Below are positions 55,481 to 64,000 of a stretch of DNA of 64,000 nt, piece by piece. Where the stretch lies: the NCBI GenBank assembly GCA_018292915.2, contig JACVVK020000089.1, positions 1 to 64,000 of the forward strand, given 5' to 3'. The stretch's first letter is position 1; every line of letters begins with the position of its first letter. Below the pieces are notes generated by a model. The model worked only from the letters and a program-made list of their open reading frames with translations. It ran no database searches and was not told the DNA's origin. The position numbers and the translations under genes are program-made. The stretch comes from Batillaria attramentaria. Taxonomy: Eukaryota; Mollusca; Gastropoda; Batillariidae.

Positions 55481-56722
55481 GCGAGCTACGACAATGGTCA
55501 CTACGACAATAGTCGGAACAAGATTTCAGCCCACCCACTGCCGCGCTACGACTACAGTCGGAACAAGATTTCAATCCCCCACTGCCGCTACAACAATAGT
55601 CGGAACAAGATTTCAGTCCCCCACTGCCGCGCTACGACAACAGTCGGAACAACATTTCAGTCCCCCCCCCCCCCCCCCCCCCCACTGCCGCGCTACAACT
55701 ATAGTCGGAACAAGATTTCAGTCCCCCACTGCCGCGCTACGACTACAGTCGGAACAAGATTTCAGTCCCCCACTGCCGCGCTAAGACTACAGTCGGAACA
55801 ACATTTCAGTCCCCCACTGCCGCGCTACGACAATAGTCGGAACAAGATTTCAGTCCCCCACTGCCGCGCTACGACTACAGTCGGAACAAGATTTCAGTCC
55901 CCCACTGCCGCGCTACGACTACAGTCGGAACAAGATTTCAGTCCCCCACTGCCGCGCTACGACAATAGTCGGAACAAGATTTCAGTCCCCCACTGCCGCG
56001 CTACGACTACAGTCGGAACAAGATTTCAGTCCCCCACTGCCGCGCTAAGACTACAGTCGGAACAACATTTCAGTCCCCCACTGCCGCGCTACGACAATAG
56101 TCGGAACAAGATTTCAGTCCCCCACTGCCGCGCTACGATTATCGTCGGAACAACATTTCAGTCCCCCACTGCCGCGCTACGACAATAGTCGGAACAACAT
56201 TTCAGTCCCCCACTGCCGCGCTACGACAATAGTCGGAACAAGATTTCAGTCCATCACTGCCGCGCTACGATTATCGTCGGAACAACATTTCAGTCCCCCA
56301 CTGCCGCGCTACGACAATAGTCGGAACAAGATTTCAGTCCCCCATTGCCGCGCTACGACTATAGTCGGAACAAGATTTCAGTCCCCCACTGCCGCGCTGC
56401 GACAATAGTCGGAACAAGATTTCAGTCCCCCACTGCCGCGCTACGACAATAGTCGGAACAAGATTTCAGTCCCCCACTGCCGCGCTACGACTACGGTCGG
56501 AACAAGATTTCAGTCCCCCACTGCCGCGCTACGACTACGGTCGGAACAAGATTTCAGTCCCCCCCCCCCCCCCCCCCCCGCCGCGCTACGACTACGGTCG
56601 GAACAAGATTTCAGTCCCCCACTGCCGCGCTACGACTACAGTCGGAACAAGATCTCAGTCCCCCACTGCCGCGCTACGACTATAGTCGTAACAAGATCTC
56701 AGTCCCTCTCCTGCGCAACGAG
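55480..56722. repeat. 44-bp satellite array, ~27 units with 264-bp higher-order structure
   Basis: The unit is GCCGCGCTACGACTACAGTC followed by GGAACAAGATTTCAGTCCCC and CACT, 44 bp. Variants of the core (GACTACAG, GACAATAG, GATTATCG, AAGACTACAG) and of AACAAG/AACAAC repeat in register; a variant triplet at 55727-55840 recurs at 55991-56104, six units later. The CGACTATAGTCG core is palindromic. Two units (55661-55683 and 56558-56579) carry a C-tract expansion at the same point. Confidence 0.95.
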
Positions 56723-57282
56723 CATAGTCGTACGTAGCAGTCAGTAGTGTGCGAAATCTTCGTTTTGTTCCACCATTTCTAGCCGTTACCAGGTGTCCTT
56801 GGAGTAATCTCACGATCTTCAATTTCTTTGGTTACCGTTCTGTAAGTGTTTCGTGCGGTTTTATGCGATAAACAAAATGGCCAAACGAAGGCGGTTTGGT
56901 GTCATGGTAGGCGCTCCAAGCAGCTATAACGTTTGACTTACTGTGGTAGAGTCAGTATCGACAGGGTTAAGGATGTAACTGCAAGAAAACTCTCGGTAAG
57001 AAGTTTTCTATAACTTTTCAGACCTCTAATTGCCTTCATGGTGTGCTGAATGGTAACTGCCATTTTATGTGTCTGGACAGTTTGAAGGTTCCGACTGAAA
57101 GCTACCTAAGCTACCTAATCTCTCTCTCCCCCCCCCCCCCCCACTCCACCACCCTCCCAAACGTCTGTCATCAAAAAATATTCTCATTCACTAAAACGTT
57201 CTGACTGATGTTTGTATGTTTAAAACGCGTTTTTATTTGAGTTGCCTCTACTGTGAACCCTGCGTTCCGCTAGCGAAAACAC
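56723..57282. other. No recognisable feature
   Basis: A C run at 57130-57142 only. A 19-codon ATG frame at 56878 (MAKRRRFGVMVGAP) follows a good start context but is too short to call. Confidence 0.35.
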
Positions 57283-57448
57283 TTCTCAAATTCCCAAGCG
57301 TAAGATGAAAACTGCCAGAGAGCGCTCTTTCAGCTTCTTAGCCCCGACTGTCTGGAACTCCTTGCCAATCGAACTCCGCCTTCAGACCTCACTGCCTCTG
57401 TTTAAATCGAATCGGCTACGCGACGGTATTAGCTTCCGAGGCATGTAG
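57283..57448 (+). pseudogene. LINE ORF2 C-terminal fragment
   Basis: The frame reads KTARERSFSFLAPTVWNSLP followed by IELRLQTSLPLFKSNRLRDG and a stop, the conserved FSxxAPxxWNSLPxxxR end of CR1/L2/Jockey-type LINE ORF2. A second piece of the same kind of end, SRSHLKTFLFRHAFDS and stop, lies at about 57851-57901, so the original end was split by about 400 bp. Confidence 0.82.
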
Positions 57449-57838
57449 TAAGAACTCGGCTAAATATAGTATAAAATCTTTGCCCCTTTTAAAATTTGTG
57501 TGCATAGTAAAATATGGCAATCTGGTGCTTTTTGTTGGCTTTGTAAACAAGTTTCATTCCAGGTAATAGTAATATTAGGGAAAAATGAGGCTGGCTTGTG
57601 GACTATTTGTATTCATGCGCGGCTGGCACAGGAGCCAGCAGACGACCGTGGAATGAGGGGGTATGTGGTCGCTGCCAACATTGCCAAAAAACGGAATATT
57701 GGAATTTGTTTAAATTTCCTCTACGCATGAGTCTATGGCTGCCTGATTTTTGTGAATTTTTTGGTGAATTTTAAAGCATTTCTAGGGTGTCATCTGCAGC
57801 GTTATGTGTAAGAGGAATATATAGCGTTTTCCTCCACA

Positions 57839-57901
57839 TTTGCATCTGTGTCGCGTAGCCATCTGAAGACCTTTCTCTTCCGCCATGCCTTTGATAGTTG
57901 A
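57839..57901 (+). pseudogene. Terminal LINE peptide fragment
   Basis: FASVSRSHLKTFLFRHAFDS then a stop matches the LKTHLFRxAF ending typical of LINE ORF2 proteins. It may belong with the fragment at 57283-57448. Confidence 0.6.
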
Positions 57902-57972
57902 ACCTCTGTTACGCCTGTCTGTGTGTACCATGAGTTTGTCGCACTGCCAGATAGTATGAGAGGGGAAGTAAA

Positions 57973-57974
<2 letters not shown>

Positions 57975-58023
<49 letters not shown>

Positions 58024-58293
58024 GGGGGGAGGGGGGTGGGGGGGGCACAATCCCAAACGGGGGGCACAATCCCAAACGACCCCATTCTCGCCCCCTTTTC
58101 AACCAACGCTGTCTCTTCTGGATTCCTGCGACACTTCTGACACTTGAGCAGTTTCTTGGGGCGCCATCAAACTAGACCCGTCATCTTAATGCTGACAGTT
58201 TTGATTGGAAGAGGGCGGGGGGGGGGGGGGGGGGGGGGGCGGGGGAGCGGAAGGAAAAGTGAGACGTATCACAGGGTCTGTGTGGCCCTTTAC
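57975..58293 (+). repeat. Dispersed repeat E, copy 2
   Basis: GT array, G tract and the same module as 45512-45775, including the doubled GGGCACAATCCCAAAC. A G run of about 30 nt (58218-58239 and beyond) replaces GGGGGCGTGGGGGCAGC of copy 1. A GAACTGAACTATAATTGAAC tail follows. Confidence 0.85.
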
Positions 58294-59034
58294 TGAGGAG
58301 ACTAAATTGAACTGAACTATAATTGAACCGTTACTCAACTGAACTCACCTGACAGAAGCCTGCAAACCACGTCTAATGTATTGTATGGAAGTTCCTCGAT
58401 AACACTGCGAGGTATGGAAAAATACAGACTTTCAATTTGACGTGAATAACAGTAGCAACGCATGGTGAACTTCTACCGAAAAGAACCACGGGACGACAGA
58501 CGACACCTCGGCACATTGCAAGCACGTGCAACTGTTGACTACATGTACCAGTATTCAAACAAAACACACAAGTAAACAAAGAAAGAAAGAAAACAGTGGG
58601 AACAATACAAACAAGATGGCCACCAGCCCAATATGTTGTTTCCATTCAATGACCTGCTGCAGTCACAGTCGTAGTCGTTGTGTCATGTATGCAGCCCGCG
58701 CGCACACGCCGGAACGCAAGCTCTCTGACATCAAGCATGCTGACATAAAGAAAGTACTGAAAACCCTTATCGTGCCTCTATGCACTTGCAAAAACCCAAA
58801 CACATGAGGTCGTGTGAGCTCGCCTAGCTGGTTGACGTCACAACTTGTTGGCGTATGCGAGGTTCTACATGGGTGAATGAATTCTTGTAATAAAGTCGTT
58901 CCCCTTTGACAGAGTTACTTCCCGCAGACCTGACTGACAGACGATTGCTTACTGGTATCGGAGAAGAGACCCTCTCTCTCTCTCTCTCGCCTTAGACGCG
59001 CGCTTGCGCGCGCACGCACACACCCCCCCTCCCC

Positions 59035-59066
<32 letters not shown>

Positions 59067-59109
59067 TATGCAAAGACCTTGGAATCAGAAAGACGCGTCA
59101 CTCCTGCCC

Positions 59110-59794
59110 TCGTAAGATTAGACTCCAGAGTGCAGTCCCTTTTCGGCGGGGCGTGAAAATGTGACTGCTTACACCCAGCGCCATTTTTAAAAATGGCGAA
59201 TTTTTTTTTTAGAAAAGCAGAGACTTGTGTGTCATATGATTCGATTTGAAACGAAGTCTTGAATATCCGACCACTTTTCGTTTGGGCAAAATCTTTGCCA
59301 GCGGACAATTATTGTTGCGCTTTGATGGCACTGTTTACGTGGTAGACTGATCCAACAGGATGTGAGTAAACGGCAAGGGGGTTGCACTCTGACAGGCAAG
59401 GGTGTTGCACTCTACAGGCAAGTATTATTGCACGGTGCAGACGATCACGTACCTGCCTTGTGGTGGAATAAGAGACGATTACAAAAGCATACACACCCGT
59501 GCTCTAGGACTGAATGTAATAATAGATCTGTCCATTCAGACAGAGACAGGTTATGTATGTCTCTGATTCAGAAACACGCCTACTTTCACTCTGAAGACAG
59601 CCTGCTAATCACTTGCGCCACTGAGGATCCCTCTGGGTTCAAAGCTGGTCAAGGATGACATAGTGCGCGACCTTGTGTTTGAGAGCACCGAGACAATTTA
59701 GGCCCGTCACGGTAGCGCAGTGAGCGCCATTTCCCCACTGTGCACAGAGGTACTTTCCACTGAAAGACTCTGTGCTCCAGAGAGTGTCGTAAGA
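59110..59794. other. 677-bp segment unique to the right copy, bounded by TCGTAAGA
   Basis: TCGTAAGA flanks 669 bp. Near both ends the segment carries CTCCAGAG...TG as direct, not inverted, repeats. I see no terminal inverted repeat or ORF, so deletion from the left copy by short-repeat recombination is as likely as insertion. Confidence 0.7.
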
Positions 59795-59807
59795 GAGACA
59801 TATAGCG

Positions 59808-60185
59808 GGACAACGCGAAGAGTTGTCTGCCCGCATTAGCGCGCATCCTAGATCTGGCCCCTATAGTGACAGCATGGCGGAAAGTGGAAAGCGATCACAA
59901 AAGCATGCAATTGTGTTCTGCGCCGAATTGTTCAAATAACAGACAAATATAAACGGGGAAATACTTCTTTTGGTATTCCTGTTGAAAAACAAACATTTTT
60001 TTTTCGCTTTCTTGTCCAAAAAAAGAAAAAAAAAAAAAAAGACCTCAAGTGGTACGTGTGCATGCAGTGTAAACTAACAGTAAACACACGCGGCTGACGC
60101 AGATACAGCGTAATTTTTTTCCCTGACAACTTTACAAATCACGGTGACTTAAATTGTGCTAGCGTCTACCTGCATCTAAATTCAG

Positions 60186-60226
<41 letters not shown>

Positions 60227-60692
60227 AACAAAATCATCCGGCTGAACTTCGTTCTAACCATTGTAAAACCATATCACAACATAGAATCTGCTGGATCGTC
60301 GGTCGCAGATATGATTAATGCTGAGTTAGCAGGAAGTATTCAGCGGATGCGTCCATCTTTGGATCTCTCGCACATTCGATCTTTCTGTGTTCCGTACTAG
60401 TTTTACTTGAACACATCGAACGAAATGCACTGCGTAGCCTACGTACAGCAGTGAAAGCCAAACTAGATCTTTCTTTCGTCCTCCGGAACTTTGAGAGTAC
60501 TTATGTTTTCCATAGGCCTAAAACACATGCGAAATATATGGGGGGAGACCACCTGGCAGTCGCTGACATCTTCGTTTTTGTTTATTTTCTTAAAATGTTT
60601 TACGGCGGCTAGTGTAGGGTTGGGTCAAACAACTGCGTAGATCTGCGGGATGCGCGCTAATGCGCGCAGACAACTCTTACGCGTTGTCCCTC
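59808..60692. mobile_element. Nested inverted-repeat element in the right copy
   Basis: GGGACAACGCGAAGAGTTGT with CTGCCCGCATTAGCGCGCAT at 59808-59849 is inverted at 60647-60692 (GGATGCGCGCTAATGCGCGC with AGACAACTCTTACGCGTTGT). The right end reads GGGAG|GTAAGT, a perfect match to the 5' splice-site consensus. Confidence 0.65.
60189..60222. repeat. (CA)n microsatellite
   Basis: About 34 bp; the left copy has only GTGTGTGTG at this site. Confidence 0.93.
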
Positions 60693-60889
60693 AAAGGGAG
60701 GTAAGTGAACTATCTTTATGTTTCCAAGATCTTTGCATTATGCTTCTGAGTGTGAGTCAGTGGCAAAAACGAAACCCACTGAAATTCCCGCTTTCCACAT
60801 GTCAAGTTGTAGAGACTCTTGCGAAAAGATACTGCATTTCGATGCAAAATAATTTCTAGACCATCCCAGAACATGCTGGTGCAGTAACG

Positions 60890-61183
60890 TCAGTAGATTA
60901 CGTCACCTTGGAGAGATTTCGAGCCTTCCAGTAAGTTGAGGAATGTTCTAGATCTGACGTAAGCAGCCCCCCTGCACAGCGTTCTGGATTCTTCTTCTTT
61001 CATGAATTTGTTCTCCGCGCATATTCTGTTCATAAAGTATTGGAGTTGTAGTCTGTTGTATCCCGTATCATCTCTGCGAGTGCACGATGATGGCGACATA
61101 GCATAAGTAAAATACAACACCACGTCTCCAAACAGAGGAATTCCGAAAGAAAGTGGCGAGACACCCCCAAGAAAAAACAGCAT
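60890..61183 (-). CDS. Small hypothetical ORF in the right element copy
   Basis: Counterpart of 2363-2599, about 97 residues from the first ATG (MLFFLGGVSPLSFG...). It is the same as the left copy up to TLC, has three extra G bases that add one glycine, and then continues in frame (YVRSRTFLNLLEGSK) where the left copy stops. The hydrophobic N-terminus could be a signal peptide or membrane segment. Function unknown. Confidence 0.22.
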   Translation of the reverse strand: MLFFLGGVSPLSFGIPLFGDVVLYFTYAMSPSSCTRRDDTGYNRLQLQYFMNRICAENKFMKEEESRTLCRGAAYVRSRTFLNLLEGSKSLQGDVIY

Positions 61184-62534
61184 CACGTCAATCAAACATG
61201 ACGCACTTACTTTACGTCAGTGCGCGTGCGTCTCTTCTTCGATGTTTGTGAGGCGTGTGGCTTGCAGAGGAAATGTGCTGTGAGTACAAATTTTCGAGTC
61301 AACTGACGATAACGGCTGCAGTGAATTTTTCTAATTTTTTTGTATATTTTTTATGGCACCCCAGGCTCATTATCTATGTATAGTAGGAGCGATTTTGAGA
61401 TCTAAAGTGTGTTCACCAGCACTTTCATCAGGTACGGCTTACGCCAAAAGTATAAAAGCGACAACCTCCAAACTTCACTTAGTTGAGAGTCCGTATTCAT
61501 GCTATCTATGTCCAAAAAATGGAGTGGTTTAGGTAAATATTACGCCTTTAAACGCCAGAAAGCCACTTATTCTGAAAAGGGCGATAACTCGCAAATCATG
61601 TGTGCAATTGTACCTGGATCGGGCCTTCTATTCAACAATCTTGATTCATTTAGAAACCCCAAATTTGAAATCGATCGGTTCAGTATTTTCGGAGAAATAG
61701 GCATCTGAACTGGGTTCACATGCAATGTCAACTCAGGCTCGGTTTACATGAAAACTATAAGAGCGACCATTTTCTAGTAGTGAGTCAATTCAGAGTCCGT
61801 ATTCAAGCTATCTACTGCCAAAAAATTGAGTGATTTAAATAAATATTACGCCTGTACACGAAAGACAACCAACTTGTCTCAAAAGGGCGATAACTCCCAA
61901 ATCACTTAAGCAATCATCACACGCTTGAATCGTCTAATGTAACATTTTGATAAATTTGGATACCCCAAATTTGAAGCCATTCGGTTGAGTATTTTCGAAG
62001 AAACGGGCCTGGACACAATTCACACACGCACACACACACGCACATCCGCACAGACGGCACTCAGTGAGGAGAAGAAGCGCGTTCGGAACAGCATACATGC
62101 CAGCATCGATGACGCAGGTTTTCTTACGTCATTGTCAGAGTTACACTTGCATAATCGTCTCTGCGGGAGATCGGCAGTGACGTGCGTTTGTACCACAGAT
62201 GCTTGCCTATGAACGTGGAAATTTTAGCCCGTCCTATTATGTTGTTTCCATTACTATGGAAACAACATAAAAAGAAGAAACGTGCGGGGGAAAAAGACAT
62301 TTTTAAAGTATAGAAAAAAAAACAAAAAAAACAAGGAGGAACGGCCCCGTCCTACAAAGTTGTTTCTCCAAACTTCATTTTATTTTGTCTGTTTTGTTGT
62401 TATTGTTGCCGGTTCTCCCCTCTCCAAGTTCTACCGATGACACTAGATCCTCTACGACCTCGATCGATTAGCCACGTGACTGGGGGTGGGGCCGGGTGTG
62501 GGAAGAAGGGAGAGAGAGAGGCAGAGGGAGAGGG

Positions 62535-62708
62535 TGGGTAGGTGGGTGTTTAGGAGTTGAACCCTCTTTTCCACCACATAAGGGTGATATCAAAGACGGG
62601 GCAACGAGAAAAAGGCCAGCACAAATATTTGGCCCCAGCGGCCTGGATTCGAACTCTCGGCCCAAGCATTGAAAGTCCAACGCGCTACCATTCGGCCACC
62701 CTGGCTCC

Positions 62709-62711
<3 letters not shown>
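62535..62711 (-). mobile_element. SINE-A copy 23 (subfamily B)
   Basis: Full-length minus-strand copy (GTTGAACCCTCTTTTCC tail, GGATTCGAACTC B box complement, CCACCCTGGCTCCCC head). GA arrays lie on both sides, and the downstream one may extend from the target. Confidence 0.88.
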
Positions 62712-62737
<26 letters not shown>

Positions 62738-62739
<2 letters not shown>

Positions 62740-63165
62740 CGTCAGTTCCGTGAACTAAACATTTGACGTCAGCCTCAAGCAGGTCGTCATACAGAGAGAG
62801 AGAGATGACGTCAATTCCGTGAACTAAACTTTTGGCGTCAGCCTCTAGCACTGAGATCGTCTGAGGATGCTTGTTTATGTCCTGTGATTTCCCTATTGGC
62901 TTTGTGACTTCTCCGACTGAATTATTTTTCACATGAAATCTGGAAGATGTAGAGGGCTGATGAAATGTCGGAAGCAGTGACGATACTTGCAGATTTTGTC
63001 TGTGAACCAAACATTTGCCGTCAGCCTCACGCTGCTCGTCTGACAGATGATACTTCTTCATATCTTGTGATTTCCTTGTTGCTTTTGTGACTTCCGGGAC
63101 TGAATTAATTTTGACATAAAATCTGGGAGATCTAGAGAGCTGATGAAACGTGGACTTAAAGTGCC
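62738..63165 (-). repeat. 183-bp in-frame tandem repeat
   Basis: CCGTGAACTAAAC, a GCGTCAGCCTC block, TGTGATTTCC, TTTGTGACTTC, GACTGAATTA, ATGAAATCTGG and GAGCTGATGAAA repeat with a 183-bp period (61 codons), two full units and part of a third. Because the period is a multiple of three, one minus-strand frame stays open across it (TFHQLSRSPRF / TFHQPSTSSRF, EVTKATRKSQD / EVTKPIGKSQD, EADGKCLVH / EADAKSLVH). Confidence 0.7.
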
Positions 63166-63189
63166 TTGGATTGTACTTACGAAATTGCA

Positions 63190-63690
63190 AAATTGGAACT
63201 TTTTTGACCGGCGCTTCTCGCAGAAACGTGAAAAAATGTGTTTATCTAAAAGCTCTGTTATTCTTAATACTAAAGCTATAATAGTGCAATAGTTCATGTC
63301 ATATGTGCAGTTGTCACAAGTGACAAAAATACCGGAATGATGAGTAATTTGAAGGAGTCTTTTCATAGATATTTGGCCTTATATGCAAACCACCCCTACC
63401 TCGGAAATATTTTTCTTACACAAAACCTGTCAGAGCTACAGAGCTGTGCTACGAAAACAGGCAGTATAATTGGATGATCTTCCCAATTTCAGAAAATGAA
63501 GCCATTTGAACATTTTTTTCGAAAAAATTCGTAACATGACCGATTTTTTCAAATCGGTGATAACTGTTCTCTAAATGCGGCAGGATAAAAATCGTGAAAA
63601 ATAGCTCTGGAGAATATGACTGCCCATTTTATCTCAAAGTAAAAAGCCATCCGGCGAGGTGGTTTAGCAGATAGCCATCATTACATCCGT

Positions 63691-63738
<48 letters not shown>

Positions 63739-63950
63739 TTCCCGCCAAAAAGAATGCAGCAGCAAAGTGTGCACGTAAGGTGTCTATGACGCAGATTTCG
63801 TTACGTCACTGTGTGCGTGAAAGTAAGTATTGTGTGGAGAAACGTCACAGTCTTGTTTTGTATCACTGAAACTTGCTGCTGCGCGTAGCAAAATCTGCCC
63901 CGTCTCATAAAGTTGTTTCTCTATAGAGAAACAAGCCGAGGCTCTCCAAA
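63190..63950. mobile_element. Diverged relative of the 3-kb element's outer end
   Basis: GAAGCCATTTGAAC, a CA array (63691-63734), TGACGCAG...TTACGTCA (63787-63808), GCCCCGTCTCATAAAGTTG and a TTGTTTCTCTATAGAGAAACAA palindrome (in two halves of 11) follow the same order as in the right copy at 61960-62270. GGCCCCGTCCTACAAAGTTG at 62345 is another fragment. This indicates a repeat family defined by module order rather than close sequence. Confidence 0.55.
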
Positions 63951-64000
63951 ATTTCAACCAAGGCATTCTTGTAAGAATGGGTTCTGTATCGCCCAAACTG

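Larger units (their letters stand above)
58610..62274 (-). mobile_element. Right copy of the ~3.0-kb unrecognised element (arm of a giant inverted repeat)
   Basis: Reverse-complement partner of 1222-4204. It shares the terminal palindrome (62236-62270), tandem 300-bp subunits (61400-62010), the small ORF (60890-61183) and the nested inverted-repeat element (about 59060-60740), plus 677 bp not found on the left. Removing that segment leaves about 2988 bp, against 2983 bp in the left copy. Confidence 0.8.

Noticed and set aside
54879..55784. 301-residue frame, the longest in the window
   Set aside because: It is made of C/G tracts and the start of the 44-bp satellite, whose units happen to lack stops in this frame.
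55480..56722. CRISPR array
   Set aside because: The units are contiguous 44-bp repeats without unique spacers, and the setting is an animal genome.
62468..63190. 240-residue minus-strand frame taken as a whole gene
   Set aside because: The C-terminal third is a SINE and a GA array; only the in-frame repeat part is kept as an observation.

Overview
This window looks like non-coding, repeat-saturated nuclear DNA from an invertebrate animal, most likely a lophotrochozoan and probably a marine gastropod mollusc. The reasons are: very long (GT)n/(CA)n, (GA)n and poly-G/poly-C tracts every 1-3 kb; more than 20 copies of a tRNA-derived SINE; fragments of animal LINE reverse-transcriptase and RNase H C-termini; several families of short inverted-repeat (MITE-like) elements; and no bacterial operon organisation. 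The species assignment is an inference. I could not identify any intact protein-coding gene with confidence. Most long reading frames are translations of GT/GA/G tracts or satellites.

Layout: 1.2-4.2 kb and 58.6-62.3 kb are two copies, in opposite orientation, of one ~3.0-kb unrecognised element (palindromic end, tandem 300-bp subunits, small ORF, nested inverted-repeat element). The right copy carries an extra 677 bp between 8-bp direct repeats. 8.95-10.68 kb is a foldback element with ~234-bp arms and a second hairpin in its loop. 10.9-12.75 kb holds a tandem pair of a third SINE-like family plus one copy of a second tRNA-derived SINE. 17.1-18.0 kb is an inverted 16-bp minisatellite split by two oppositely oriented SINEs. 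21.4-22.3 kb is a CpG/CCAAT-rich segment with a 70-bp tandem repeat and a small candidate ORF. 26.7-29.4 kb carries two MITEs and a small secreted-peptide-like ORF. 30.3-31.1 kb holds four LINE-type 3' tails. 31.4-32.2 kb is the best candidate promoter/first exon (two inverted CCAAT boxes, CRE-like sites, two YY1-like AAGATGGC sites). 33.1-34.6 kb is a Tigger/pogo-like non-autonomous DNA transposon. 37.5 kb has a LINE RNase H fragment. 39.8-51.6 kb has four more copies of the same MITE, one split by a SINE. 47.3-48.8 kb is a repeat array of nuclear-receptor-like TCAAGGTCA half-sites inside short inverted termini. 50.4-52.5 kb is a degenerate tandem triplication. 53.6-57.9 kb holds LINE RT C-terminal fragments and a 44-bp satellite (55.48-56.72 kb).

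The genes do not form a pathway. The coherent story is mobile-element dynamics: nesting, tail-only SINE retrocopies with clean target duplications, and growth of GT and G tracts inside repeat copies that have short or no tracts in their sister copies.
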